49,200 nt of DNA from Caulobacter sp. 17J65-9 (GCF_010975005.1 NZ_JAAIVC010000012.1:1-49200), one strand, 5' to 3'. Shown: positions 6,181 to 14,444, numbered from the stretch's first letter. Notes: generated by a model from the letters alone, not told the origin. Program-made: numbers and translations.

Positions 6181-7190
6181 CACCCCAGCGGCGCCTCCGC
6201 AAACCGCTTCCACAGCTGCGGATAGCGCTCGGCCAGCACGGCCTCGTCCTCTTCGAACGGCGCCCCGGCCGGCTCGTCGGTGGTGTCCATGCCCACGCCC
6301 GGCCACTCCTCGGCCTCGCGCCCGGTCTTCTCGCACCAGGCGTCGCCGGCGACGTACATCAGGCTCTCGAAATCCAGCGCCTCGGCGTCGCTGGGGACCA
6401 CGCCGACCAGGGCGTCCGGATCGGCCAGCACCTTTTCGAACGCCGCCTGGCCCTGGCCAATCAGCCACAGCCGGAAGTACGTGAACACGTCGTCCGACGC
6501 CCCGCCATGCGCGACATAGGCCGCGCCCCACAGGTCCCACCTGTAGGCCCGCGTCATCTCCGCGGCCATGACGGCGTCGAACGCCAGAAGCTCCTCGGGC
6601 GACAGCTCCGCCAGCGCCTCGCGCAGGGCCTCGGCCTGCGCCTCGGAGCCCTCAGCCCGCGCCTCGGCCGTCGCCTCGATCAGCGCCCAGAACCGCGCCT
6701 CGGACATGGCCGCGACGACCGGCGCTTCCTCAGGCTGCACCACCGGGGCCGGCGCCGCCGCCGGCGCGATCCCCGCCAATCTCCTCAGCTCATCGAGCTC
6801 CGGCCAGACCCCGTCCGCCTCGACGGCCTCAGCCGCCGGCGCCGCCTGGGCCACTTGCGCGACCTCGACCGGCGCGACCTCCGCGGCCACAGGCGCGAGC
6901 TCGGCCGGCTCCACAGCCTCTACGGCCGGAGCAGCCTCGACCGCCACCACTTCCGCCGAAGGCGCGACTTCGGTCGTATCGACCTCGACCGGCGGCGCGA
7001 CCACGGCCGCCGCCGCAGCCTCTACGGTCGGGGCGGCCTCGACCGCCACGACCTCCGCCACAGGCGCAACTTCGGCCGTATCAGCCTCGACCGCCGGCGC
7101 GACCACGGCCTCGACCTCGGTCGTACCCGCCCCCCGCACCGGCCGCGCCTTGCGCTTTCCGAAGACCGCCGCCCAAAGCTTACGCCACAT
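6180..7190 (-). CDS. DUF4240 domain protein with Val/Ala/Glu repeat linker
   Basis: 336 aa. A short basic N-terminus (MWRKLWAAVFGKRKARP) is followed by a low-complexity region to about residue 160. This region is built from imperfect copies of 'EVAPVAEVVAVEAAP' units and is probably an extended disordered arm. Residues 162-336 form a DUF4240 domain (MSEARFWALIEATAEARAEG, LSPEELLAFDAVMAAEMTRAYRWDLWGAAY, DVFTYFRLWLIGQGQAAFE, then EALDFESLMYVAGDAW). Isolated DUF4240 proteins are about 180 aa, so the repeat arm is an addition. The function of the family is unknown. A related C-terminal domain occurs near SMI1-type immunity genes, but no toxin is seen here. Confidence 0.75.
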   Translation of the reverse strand: MWRKLWAAVFGKRKARPVRGAGTTEVEAVVAPAVEADTAEVAPVAEVVAVEAAPTVEAAAAAVVAPPVEVDTTEVAPSAEVVAVEAAPAVEAVEPAELAPVAAEVAPVEVAQVAQAAPAAEAVEADGVWPELDELRRLAGIAPAAAPAPVVQPEEAPVVAAMSEARFWALIEATAEARAEGSEAQAEALREALAELSPEELLAFDAVMAAEMTRAYRWDLWGAAYVAHGGASDDVFTYFRLWLIGQGQAAFEKVLADPDALVGVVPSDAEALDFESLMYVAGDAWCEKTGREAEEWPGVGMDTTDEPAGAPFEEDEAVLAERYPQLWKRFAEAPLG

Positions 7191-7529
7191 GGAATTCCCT
7201 TTGCCGAAGCCGCCCGTCCGGACCGGCGCCGCTAAGCGGCCCGCTCGCGTGTCGGGGGAATTTCAGACATGGGGGTTAAGCTGAAGTCTCCAAGATCTCC
7301 CCTCCGGGGCAGATCAGCAGCGTACGCACGCTAGCGCCTCTCCCGGGCTGTCCGCCAGGATGCTCCCGACCTTTTACCTAGGCAGGCCGGTCTACCCCCA
7401 CGGCGGGGCAAGGAACGGCCCGCTCGGGCCCTATGCGCGCCGCGCGCGTCTTTGAATCACCCGGACGCAGGGTCGGGCCGCCCTCCGCAGCTCTGCCGGT
7501 GCGGACACGAGCAAACGAGGGCTAGGGTT
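7191..7529. other. Intergenic region with a decayed repeat
   Basis: No gene is supported. 7370-7490 (TACCTAGGCAGGCCGGTCTA, then GGGGCAAGGAACGGCCCG and GCGCGCGTCTTTGAATCACC) looks like a degenerate family-D repeat. It marks the boundary between GC-rich DNA and the lower-GC island that follows. Confidence 0.5.
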
Positions 7530-8078
7530 CTAGGAGGCTTTATGCAGGTCTAGATACATGACCGGCTCGGTCCGAGAGCGGTTCTCATGGGTATCGACCA
7601 TCGTGAAGCCGCAACGCTCATAGAACCCAATCGATTCCTGCTTTGAATCGACGACCACAAACCGGCACCCAACAGCCGGGCATATCTCGGCTCTGGCAAT
7701 ACCCTGAGCAAAATTGACCAAGATGCGCCCGAGGCCGCGACTATTTTCGCCTCGGTATCGATCATCGACGAGGAGGCGAGCAATCTTTACCGCTGGATAT
7801 GTGTCGTACGGGAAATGCAGATTTTCGCCATTCACGAGAGGCAAATTTTCACCGGACACAACCTCGCTGCACACAAGGGTCACATACGCGGCAATACGAT
7901 TGTTGGGCCTGTCGTGAATGACGTACGTACGAGCGAGGTTTTCTTCCTCGTAACGCCGAGCATTCTTCCTTGCGAAAATCTTCAGCGGATTGAAGCGCTC
8001 ACCACCTGGCTTCATCGACGAGAACGAATCGTCAGGCCGCAACGGGCGCAGCCCGAATTCGTCGTCCGCGTCGGTCAC
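7530..8078 (-). CDS. GNAT acetyltransferase, TacT/AtaT-like candidate toxin
   Basis: 182 aa. The opening RFNPLKIFARKNARRYEEEN followed by ARTYVI is the layout of toxin-type GNATs (compare 'L..FL...A......ARTYV'). The acetyl-CoA loop is KIARLLVDDRYRGENSRGLG (98-117), with a 3-residue insertion before RGLG. The closing motif is GFYERCGF (151-158) with Tyr153 as likely general acid. Such toxins acetylate aminoacyl-tRNA. The gene follows a 63-aa basic protein gene by 5 bp, in the usual antitoxin-first order. GC content is far below that of flanking genes, indicating transfer. A non-toxic GNAT is possible, because the partner is not the usual DUF1778 ribbon-helix-helix protein. Confidence 0.75.
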   Translation of the reverse strand: MTDADDEFGLRPLRPDDSFSSMKPGGERFNPLKIFARKNARRYEEENLARTYVIHDRPNNRIAAYVTLVCSEVVSGENLPLVNGENLHFPYDTYPAVKIARLLVDDRYRGENSRGLGRILVNFAQGIARAEICPAVGCRFVVVDSKQESIGFYERCGFTMVDTHENRSRTEPVMYLDLHKAS

Positions 8079-8083
8079 TCAGA

Positions 8084-8275
8084 CTAGCGCTTGGCTGGAG
8101 CCTTGAACGTGAACTCTCCGCCACTTTGACGGAAGGCGCGAACCAACTCGACGCCACGGTCAACGTTCTCTTTCGCATTGGCCTTAGGCCGTCCAAACGT
8201 AACTTGCCGTTTGAACTTTTTGGCATCGATCCCCGTCAGAGTGACGCGACCAAACGCATTCGATTGAATTGCCAT
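8084..8275 (-). CDS. 63-aa basic protein upstream of GNAT, candidate antitoxin
   Basis: It starts MAIQSNAFGRVTLTGIDAKK and continues with FKRQVTFGRPKANAKENVDRG, ending in a Lys/Arg-rich tail. Predicted layout is a beta hairpin (AFGRVTLTG), a short helix and a long helix (AKENVDRGVELVRAFRQSG). It has an exceptionally strong Shine-Dalgarno (GGGAGGGAGG). It is the first gene of a two-gene operon with the GNAT, under a perfect TTGACA promoter. It is rich in Lys and Arg as expected for a DNA-binding autorepressor, but it is not a DUF1778/RHH sequence that I recognise. The role is inferred from position and composition only. Confidence 0.65.
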   Translation of the reverse strand: MAIQSNAFGRVTLTGIDAKKFKRQVTFGRPKANAKENVDRGVELVRAFRQSGGEFTFKAPAKR

Positions 8276-8306
8276 CGCCTCCCTCCCTGGAGCTATGCGA
8301 TCCGCG

Positions 8307-8337
8307 ATTAAGTGCGCAGCGCGAGCAGTTCTGTCAA
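8307..8337 (-). promoter_or_regulatory. Promoter of the GNAT operon
   Basis: On the minus strand, TTGACA (8332-8337) and CTTAAT (8307-8312) are 19 nt apart. They lie about 32 nt upstream of the ATG at 8275. An AT-rich tract with partial symmetry (GGTGAAAATTACC, about 8371-8383, minus strand) lies upstream and could be an operator. A second small inverted repeat, AGGCA...TGCCT, lies at about 8431-8449. Confidence 0.5.
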
Positions 8338-8490
8338 CGCGACATTGAGTCGAAAGCTCCTAATTTTTGGTAATTTTCACCAGTACGTATGGGAGCCGGT
8401 CGCAAAATTATGCCTCAAGTTACCCCTCCCAGGCAGGTAAAATTTGCCTCCATCAAGCTACGTTAAACTCCTTTCCGTCGGAACGCGCAG

Positions 8491-10410
8491 TTAGGGAGTT
8501 TCTATACCCCTCCCCACCCCCAACCGCTCGGTCTCCGCGCGGAACGCTTCGATGCGCAGCTTCTCGGCCTCCAGCCGCAGCTTCTCCGCCTCGACCTCGC
8601 GTCCGGCCCTGAGCGCGGCGTTCTCCGCCTCCAGCGCCTTCAGCCGCTCCATGCCCTGCGCCATCACCGCCTGCAGCTGCGCCACCTGCGGGTCCGGCTG
8701 AGCCGCCCCGTCCTGCGCGCCCTTCACCGCCGGCGGCAGCAGCGCCTGAAGCCTGCGCGCGATCTCGTCGGCGCCCGGCCAGTCCAGGTTCTTCGCCAGC
8801 AGGTCGCCCAAGACCGGCGCCACGGCCGGAAACGCGCGGACGAACTCGGTCATCTGCACCGCCGCCTCCTGCCGTCGCGTCGTGAAGCCCGGCCCGGCGC
8901 TCACCGTCAGGTCGTACTTGCCGACGCCCAGGTCGAACACCCGCTCCACGCCGGCCACGCTCACCGGCTGGTTGACCGGCACGCCCGCCGCCTGCCCCTC
9001 CGGCCCCAGCACCCGCACGATCCGCGCAGTCGAGTACACGCGCGGGATCAGGTCGATCAGCACCCGCCCCGCATGCCGGATCGCCCGGCTCAGATTGTCG
9101 ATGTAGTGGAAGGTCGAAACGTCGCCCTCGCGCTGGCGCGCCAGGATGGCGCGGCCGCTGGTCTCGTTCGACCGCGCCCCCAGAGACGCGTCGTGCAGGC
9201 CGATGATCGCCTTCAGGTCGTCGGCCGCGTTCAGCGCCTCCTGCAGGGCGCCCGCGGGCACGCCGGCGAAGGGCTGGCGCATCGGCGCCTCCGGCCCGTC
9301 GTATTCGATGAAGGCGTGGGTGTCGGTGTTGGCGCTGGCCCACTTCTCCGCGTCGGTCTCGAACGCGCCCTTGCGGCCGATAAAGGGCGCTTTCGGCGCC
9401 AGGGCCACCAGCTCGGTCGAGGTGGTGCGCCAGTAGTTGAACATCCGCTGCGGGTCCTTGGCGTCGCGCACCAGCGAGCGCAGCACCCGCTCGCCCTCGA
9501 CGTTCAGGTCCTCGCCATAGACCGGCACGATCGGGATGTAGCGCCCCGGCCAGGCGTTCTCCTCCAGCACCTCGGCGCCGGTCAGGATCCGCTGGGTCAC
9601 CTTGTGCGAGACCACCTCGCGCGGCGCCCCCACCGGCACGACCCCGGCCGCGGCCAGCTCGGCCGCGCGTTCCTCCACCGCGTCGAGCGGCAGCACCCGC
9701 CCGTCCGACAGGCCCACGACCGAGGTGCGCACCTCCTCGCGCGTCCACCACTCGGCCACCATCACCCGCTCGCCGCCCCGGTCGAACCAGGGCGCGCTTA
9801 AGCCCGCCCAGGCGTCCGACGACCAGTCGACCTTTTCCGCCCCCTTCCAGCGCTTCTCGAATGCGGCCGGCGTCAGGCTCTCGACCACGAAGCACGAGTT
9901 CCAGTCGGCGCTGTCGGCCGCCGTGGAGTCCGGATCGCCGTACACCGTGAAGGGATTGGCGATCCGCTGGATCACCACGTCCTGCTCGAAGCCGTCGTCG
10001 CGCGCCCAGGCCGTGCCGACGCGGAAATAGCCGACCCCGCAGGTCACCGCGAACTCCAGCGCCGTGTCGTAGGCCACGTCGGCGTCCGACGCCTGCTCCA
10101 CCTGCCGGATCAGCCCGCTCATGATCTCCGCCACCGCCGGGTCGGCCGCGCCGTCCACCGGATGCACGCTGATCGACGGCTTGTTCTGCCGCGCGTCGTT
10201 CACGACCTGGCGGATGAAGGCCGGCAGCCGGTTGATGGTCAGGCACGGCCGCCCTTCCCGCTCGCGCCGCCGCCGCACCTCCGCCGGCCACTGCTCGCCC
10301 AGCCGCGCGAAACGCAGGTCGTCCAGCGCCTCCGCCCGATTGTCCGCCTCGCGCTCGACGCAGCGCTCGAACGCTGCGCGCGCTGCTTCCAGGATCTTCT
10401 CGTCGGTCAT
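8491..10410 (-). CDS. Phage portal protein, P22 gp1-like
   Basis: 639 aa, full length for P22-type portals. The N-terminus (RFARLGEQWPAEVRRRREREG, then PCLTINRLPAFIRQVVNDARQ) carries the typical 'W...R...R..LT.N.....I....N' pattern. GVGYFRVGTAW, IQRIANPFTVYGDPDS and PFIGRKGAFE mark the wing and stem regions. RSNETSGRAILARQREGDVSTF marks the stem-crown joint. The C-terminus is a Glu/Arg/Leu coiled coil (LKALEAENAALRAGREVEAE), the barrel helix. GGAG precedes the ATG. The portal forms the dodecameric DNA gate of the capsid. Coat and scaffold genes, which normally follow, are absent: the next gene downstream is the GNAT operon. Confidence 0.9.
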   Translation of the reverse strand: MTDEKILEAARAAFERCVEREADNRAEALDDLRFARLGEQWPAEVRRRREREGRPCLTINRLPAFIRQVVNDARQNKPSISVHPVDGAADPAVAEIMSGLIRQVEQASDADVAYDTALEFAVTCGVGYFRVGTAWARDDGFEQDVVIQRIANPFTVYGDPDSTAADSADWNSCFVVESLTPAAFEKRWKGAEKVDWSSDAWAGLSAPWFDRGGERVMVAEWWTREEVRTSVVGLSDGRVLPLDAVEERAAELAAAGVVPVGAPREVVSHKVTQRILTGAEVLEENAWPGRYIPIVPVYGEDLNVEGERVLRSLVRDAKDPQRMFNYWRTTSTELVALAPKAPFIGRKGAFETDAEKWASANTDTHAFIEYDGPEAPMRQPFAGVPAGALQEALNAADDLKAIIGLHDASLGARSNETSGRAILARQREGDVSTFHYIDNLSRAIRHAGRVLIDLIPRVYSTARIVRVLGPEGQAAGVPVNQPVSVAGVERVFDLGVGKYDLTVSAGPGFTTRRQEAAVQMTEFVRAFPAVAPVLGDLLAKNLDWPGADEIARRLQALLPPAVKGAQDGAAQPDPQVAQLQAVMAQGMERLKALEAENAALRAGREVEAEKLRLEAEKLRIEAFRAETERLGVGRGIETP

Positions 10411-10422
10411 GGCAAAATTCTC

Positions 10423-10549
10423 CGCTCATCCCCGCGAAAGCGGGGACCCAGAGCACGGTCGTTTCAGGAAGGCCCGGACGGGCGAATGAAGCCTCGCTCC
10501 GGCCCGCGGACGTCGGCGCCCTGGGTCCCCGCTTTCGCGGGGATGAGCG
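10423..10549. repeat. Family-E repeat with perfect 29-bp inverted ends
   Basis: The arms 10423-10451 and 10521-10549 are exact reverse complements over 29 bp (left arm begins CGCTCATCCCCGCGAAAGCG) around a 69-bp centre. It starts 13 bp upstream of the portal ATG, so it lies in its 5' region. Confidence 0.85.
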
Positions 10550-10584
10550 GTGTTTGTGTCAGCGTCCCTCGCGGACGCTGAAGC

Positions 10585-10730
10585 GGCTTAATCCCATGCT
10601 GGATTGGAGCGCTCGGGCGCCGGGCGGCTCAAGGACGCGGCTTCGCCGCGCCGCGCAGCGGCCGGCCCTGCGGGCCGGTCCTTGACCCGCCCGGTCCCGA
10701 GCGCAAGCTCGCCGCCATGGGATTTAAGCC
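10585..10730. repeat. Family-D palindromic repeat
   Basis: Ends GGCTTAATCCCATG (10585-10598) and CATGGGATTTAAGCC (10716-10730) are near-perfect inverses. The inside contains GGCTCAAGGACGCG against GGTCCTTGACCCG, as in the copies at 6045 and 14138. Confidence 0.8.
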
Positions 10731-10736
10731 CCCGTC

Positions 10737-10830
10737 TCCTTCTCCCCCTGAGGGAGAAGGACGGAGCCCACGCACCGGCGCCCGCAGGGCGAAGGTCCGC
10801 GTGGGAGGATGAGGGGTCGCGCGCCGCCTA
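10737..10830. repeat. Family-A repeat, single copy
   Basis: CTCCTTCTCCCCCTGAGGGA followed by GAAGGACGGAGCCCACGCAC and GTGGGAGGATGAGGGGTCGC. It lies just past the stop of the DUF805 gene. Confidence 0.8.
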
Positions 10831-10841
10831 CAGAACGCCGC

Positions 10842-11330
10842 TTACGCAGCCGCCGCCCGACGCTTCGGCCGCGCCAGCTCCGGCGCCGGGCCGAACCGGT
10901 TGTCGCCCGCGTCGCCGCGGACCACGCCCAGCCAGAGGCTGAAACCGGCCTGCATCAGCAGGGCCACCACCACCCCGCCCATGCCGACCAGCAGGTCGAC
11001 CTGGCCCTCGGGCGTGTCGACCGCCGCCGCGTCGCCCGCCAGGGCCGCCAGCGCGCCCTGGCCGCCCAGGGCGAGGGCCAGGCCGAGCACCGCCAGCTGC
11101 AGGCCGAACAGCGCCGCCACCCACCAGCCGGTCCGGTTCAGGTCGTGCAGCCGGCGCACATAGGCCATGCTCCACAGCACCGTCATCACGCCCGAGCTCG
11201 GACCGTTCGGCAGCACCACGTTCATGATCACCGCGGCGGCCAGCACCGCCACGAGCGTCAGCCAATATTCCTTGCGGCGGCTGCGCCCGCCCCAGTAGCT
11301 CATCATCCGCACGGCACGCCCCAGGCTCAT
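10842..11330 (-). CDS. DUF805 family inner-membrane protein
   Basis: 162 aa starting MSLGRAVRMMSYWGGRSRRK. The family signature is a cytosolic N-terminus with 'GR.SR.EYW' (GGRSRRKEYWLTLVAVL), then TM helices at about 22-40, 67-87 and 118-138. The conserved RRLHDLNRTGWW segment sits between TM helices. The role of DUF805 proteins is unknown. A further 40 codons are open upstream, but the family starts at this Met. It stands between the phage portal and terminase genes and is clearly host-type. Confidence 0.82.
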   Translation of the reverse strand: MSLGRAVRMMSYWGGRSRRKEYWLTLVAVLAAAVIMNVVLPNGPSSGVMTVLWSMAYVRRLHDLNRTGWWVAALFGLQLAVLGLALALGGQGALAALAGDAAAVDTPEGQVDLLVGMGGVVVALLMQAGFSLWLGVVRGDAGDNRFGPAPELARPKRRAAAA

Positions 11331-11488
11331 TCGAGCGCGCAGAATGCCGCGATTCCGCCTCCGCAACCTGGCGCCAAATCCCCTGCCGAACGCCGGTCCT
11401 TGACCGCTCCGCCCACGCGCGCACACTCGTCTCCAGGGACTCGCCGCCACCGGCCGCCAAAGGCCGGGGCGATCGAGTGGAGGAAACG

Positions 11489-11848
11489 ATGCAGGACTGG
11501 CCGCCGATCGAGAGCGCGGAGGAATTCCGCCGTCTGCGCCTCAGCAATTCCAAGGAAGAGTACGCCCGCTCGGCCTGGGCCGCCGCGCCCGACGCCGTGT
11601 GGACGGAGGTGATCGACCGCTGGCCGGAGCTGCGCGTCTGGGTCGCCCACAACCGCAGCATCCCCGCGCACGTGATCGACCGGCTCGCCGCCGACCCCGA
11701 CCCCGACGTGCGCACCCGCATCGCCGAAAAGACCGCCCTGCCGCCGGCCGTGCTCGAGCGCCTGCTCGACGACCCGGCGCCCGGCGTCCGCCAGGCCGCG
11801 GCCGACGCCTGGTCGCGCCACGAGCAGAACGAACGGCGGCGCGCGTAA
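11489..11848 (+). CDS. HEAT/LRV-type repeat protein
   Basis: 119 aa. The ATG at 11489 has GGAGG 5 nt upstream; a GTG at 11477 would place the Shine-Dalgarno inside the gene. After an acidic N-terminus come three helical repeats of about 24 aa with the variant Leu-rich pattern: VWVAHNRSIPAHVIDRLAAD, DVRTRIAEKTALPPAVLERL and GVRQAAADAW. Proteins of this type are small alpha-solenoid binding modules. No partner is indicated. It is on the opposite strand to the phage genes around it. Confidence 0.7.
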   Translation: MQDWPPIESAEEFRRLRLSNSKEEYARSAWAAAPDAVWTEVIDRWPELRVWVAHNRSIPAHVIDRLAADPDPDVRTRIAEKTALPPAVLERLLDDPAPGVRQAAADAWSRHEQNERRRA

Positions 11849-11857
11849 GGCTAAGGG

Positions 11858-11886
11858 ACTCCTTCTCCCCTTGTGGGAGAAGGATC
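11858..11886. repeat. Partial family-A repeat
   Basis: CTCCTTCTCCCCTTGTGGGA and AGAAGGA form the terminal hairpin of the family-A unit only. It lies between convergent genes and may act as a bidirectional terminator. Confidence 0.6.
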
Positions 11887-11948
11887 TAAGACATCCACCC
11901 GCCCGTCCCGCGCTCAGCCTCGCGCCTGGCCTTCGCCACGCGCGGCTC

Positions 11949-13139
11949 CTAGATCGCCACCGCCAGGTAGCGCAGCGCGTCCGCGCCATGGCTGGCCCAG
12001 TCGTGGCGCGGCCCCAGGCCCACGCGGCGCTTCTCGTCGACCCGCTCGCGGTATTCGCCCAGCGCCTTCAGCCCCGGCCCGCACGCGCCGGCGTCGATCC
12101 ACACCCGCGGCAGCAGACGCCTGACCGCCTCGATGCCGTCGGCCACGCCCACGCGCGGCGCGATCCGCACCCGAAAGCCCAGCCCCTCCAGCATCTCCGC
12201 CCGGCTCTTGCCGGTGCCGAGCTCCCGCGCCATCGCGTCATGCGGCAGCACCAGGGGCGCATACACGTGCCCGCGCTCCCGCAGGGCCCGCGCGTACCAG
12301 TCCAGGCCCACGCCCGAGTTCTCGACATAGTCGACCAGCCGCACCTCGCGGCCGACCACCTGGGCGAACCAGATCGCCGTGGCGTCGCCGACGCCCAGAT
12401 CCCACGCCGTCCAGACCTCCAGCGCCGGATCGGCCGGCACCCGCGTGATCCGCCCGGCGGCCAGCGCCTCCGACAGCAGCCGCGCGTAGTACGCGCCCTC
12501 CGCCACCTTGCGGTATTCGCCCAGCCAGACGTGGGCGTGCTTGTCCGGATCCGCCGCCAGGTCGTGCGCCATCTCGGCGGCCAGCACCTGCGGGAACCAC
12601 GGATTGTCGGCCCACGACACGCGCTTCACCACCGCGTCCGGCGGGACCGTCCGCCCGCGGAACATCAGGTCGACCGGATCGAACTCGTTCTGCGGGTTCC
12701 ACGCCCACCACAGCTCGGACCCCGGCTTCCTCACCGTCGGGACCAGCAGGTCGATGGAGCGCTGCGACACCCGGTCGGCCTCTTCCACCCACACCCGGTC
12801 CAGCCCCTCCATCGACTTGATCGCCTCGGGATTGGACCGCAGGCCGGCGAAGAAGAACCGCGAGCCGTTGGCCCCGCGGATCTCCGCGTCCGTCGACTTG
12901 AACACGCCGCTCAGGCCCAGCTCGCCGATCTTGTCCTCGATCAGCCGCTTGGCGCTCTCCTTCACCGACTTCTGGATCTCGCGCGCGCACAGCACCCGAA
13001 GCGGCCGCTCCGCCGCCTGCAGGGCCAGCGCGGCCGCGAACGAATGGCTCTTCCCCGACCCCCGCCCGCCAAAGAACGCCTTGTGGCGGCTGGGACGAAA
13101 CAGGTCCTGGAAGGCCTCAGGAATCTGCGCGGTCGGCAT
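11949..13139 (-). CDS. Phage terminase large subunit (PBSX-type)
   Basis: 396 aa. The ATPase domain has Walker A GGRGSGKS (24-31), Walker B VWVEEAD (116-122) with catalytic Glu, and a coupling segment WWAWNPQNEFDP (144-155). The RuvC-like nuclease domain has TAWDLGVGDATAIW (Asp247, Asp252) and HDWASHGADALRY (Asp380, Asp387). All motor and nuclease motifs are intact. The enzyme cuts concatemeric DNA and pumps it through the portal. The small-subunit gene overlaps the start by 23 nt. The portal gene follows on the same strand, but 1.5 kb further on and after host genes and repeats. Confidence 0.92.
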   Translation of the reverse strand: MPTAQIPEAFQDLFRPSRHKAFFGGRGSGKSHSFAAALALQAAERPLRVLCAREIQKSVKESAKRLIEDKIGELGLSGVFKSTDAEIRGANGSRFFFAGLRSNPEAIKSMEGLDRVWVEEADRVSQRSIDLLVPTVRKPGSELWWAWNPQNEFDPVDLMFRGRTVPPDAVVKRVSWADNPWFPQVLAAEMAHDLAADPDKHAHVWLGEYRKVAEGAYYARLLSEALAAGRITRVPADPALEVWTAWDLGVGDATAIWFAQVVGREVRLVDYVENSGVGLDWYARALRERGHVYAPLVLPHDAMARELGTGKSRAEMLEGLGFRVRIAPRVGVADGIEAVRRLLPRVWIDAGACGPGLKALGEYRERVDEKRRVGLGPRHDWASHGADALRYLAVAI

Positions 13140-13494
13140 GGCCGGGCCTCACGAACTCCACCGTCACCGCCACGCCCGGGCCGGCCGGCGGCGCATCCGC
13201 GCGCGCCTCGCCCCAGTCGTCCCGCGCGATCTGCTTCAGCGCAAAGGCGATCACCGTGGCGTTGCCCGCGCCCTTGCCCGACGCCGCCGCCGCCAGCCGG
13301 TCCTCCCAGACCTTCGCGCCCTTGGCCCGCCCGCGCGCCACGGCTTCCGCAAAGGCCGGATGCGCCGCCATCCAGGCGCTCACGGTGGAGCGCGCCACGT
13401 CCAGTTCGCCTGCCAGCACGGCCAGGCTATAGCCCTTCGACAGGCACTCCACCGCCGTCTCGCAGAAGGCGGCGCGGTAACGGCTCGCGGTCAT
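13117..13494 (-). CDS. Phage terminase small subunit / HTH protein
   Basis: 125 aa. MTASRYRAAFCETAVECLSK leads into a helix-turn-helix (YSLAVLAGELDVARSTVSAW), followed by a helical oligomerisation region (AFAEAVARGRAKGAKVWEDRLAAAASGK). The C-terminal tail ends in strands and would contact the large subunit. GGAGGGG precedes the ATG. This HTH-plus-helix layout and its position, overlapping the large-subunit gene, identify it as TerS, which recognises the packaging site. It is the first gene of the relic packaging module. Confidence 0.85.
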   Translation of the reverse strand: MTASRYRAAFCETAVECLSKGYSLAVLAGELDVARSTVSAWMAAHPAFAEAVARGRAKGAKVWEDRLAAAASGKGAGNATVIAFALKQIARDDWGEARADAPPAGPGVAVTVEFVRPGHADRADS

Positions 13495-13557
13495 GGGACC
13501 CCTCCGGCTGGACAACTCACGGTCGCGGGCGCCTAATCCCGCGCGGGGGGACTTCAA

Positions 13558-14001
13558 ATGAACATCACGACGAGCGGACGGGCCCTGCTGGCCGCGGGCC
13601 TGGTTCTGGCGGCGACCACGAGCGGCCCGGCGCCGTCCGCACGCGCCGACGCCCGCTACGTGGAGGTCGATTTCTGCAACGACGACGACCAGGTCATCTC
13701 CGTGGCCATGGCGCACTACGACACGCCGCTTTTCGGCCAGTACGTCATCCGCGGGTGGTACACGATCGCGCCGCATACCTGCCGCCACGAGGATATCGCG
13801 CGCGGCGGCGTCCTCTACACCTTCGCCGGCTCCCCCGACGGCCACGAATGGGACGGCGACACCCGGTTCTGCGTGCCCTTGAAGGCGTTCAACCGCCCCG
13901 CGACCCAGGAAGACGAGTGCGCCGAGGGCGAGGCGCCCTTCCGGTTCGAGGCGCACGTGCTCCCCTGGGACGACACCTACACCGTCAGGTTCTCTCGCTG
14001 A
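13558..14001 (+). CDS. DUF1036 family secreted protein
   Basis: 147 aa with a signal peptide (about 1-30, ending SARADA). The family pattern follows: VDFCNDDDQVISVAMAHYD, then the GWYTIAPHTCRH Cys motif, a central YTFAGSPDG and FCVPLKAFN. Cys residues at about 39, 78, 105 and 121 suggest two disulfides. The function is unknown. It is divergent from the terminase genes, with only 63 bp between the starts. Confidence 0.78.
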   Translation: MNITTSGRALLAAGLVLAATTSGPAPSARADARYVEVDFCNDDDQVISVAMAHYDTPLFGQYVIRGWYTIAPHTCRHEDIARGGVLYTFAGSPDGHEWDGDTRFCVPLKAFNRPATQEDECAEGEAPFRFEAHVLPWDDTYTVRFSR

Positions 14002-14035
14002 CGCAGAAGGGATCCCGCCCCGTCGGAACTCGGAC

Positions 14036-14286
14036 GACTCTGGGGAAGGAGCCGCCGAAGGCGGGGGCGGCCTCCAGCGGAGCGCGTCGCCAGCCGCAGC
14101 CGCCTCGCGCGCGGCGTCCCAACGGACGCACGCCGCGCCTTAAGCCCATGGTGGAATTGGAGCGCTCGGGACCGGGCGGCTCAAGGACGCGCGCTCACGC
14201 GCGCGCCGCATCGCGGCGGCCCCTCTCGGGGCGGTCCTTGACCCGTCCGGGCCCGAGCGCAAGCTCGCCGCCATGGCCTTCAAGGC
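14036..14286. repeat. Family-B remnant followed by a family-D repeat
   Basis: 14036-14095 carries the family-B end (GGCCTCCAGCGGAGCGCGTC). 14138-14286 is a full family-D copy: TTAAGCCCATGG to CCATGGCCTTCAAGG, with GGCTCAAGGACGCG and GCGGTCCTTGACCCG as inner arms. It occupies most of the 443-bp gap before the Sel1 gene. No gene is seen in the rest. Confidence 0.78.
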
Positions 14287-14444
14287 GAAGGCCTGCGCGG
14301 CGCAGCGGATCCCGCCCCCTCGGAGCTCGGCCGACAGGGGTCAACGGTCGCGAACATCACGTGCTCGGCGGCTCGTCGGGGACGGAAACGTGTTGCGGCG
14401 GCGGCGCGCGGCCCTAACCTGCGCCGGCGCTCTCCGGGGGGAAG

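Noticed and set aside
11871-14417. Plus-strand frame of 848 codons over the terminase genes
   Set aside because: It runs through two repeats and three genes in antisense. It is Arg/Pro/His-rich without a domain, whereas the minus-strand terminase has all catalytic motifs.
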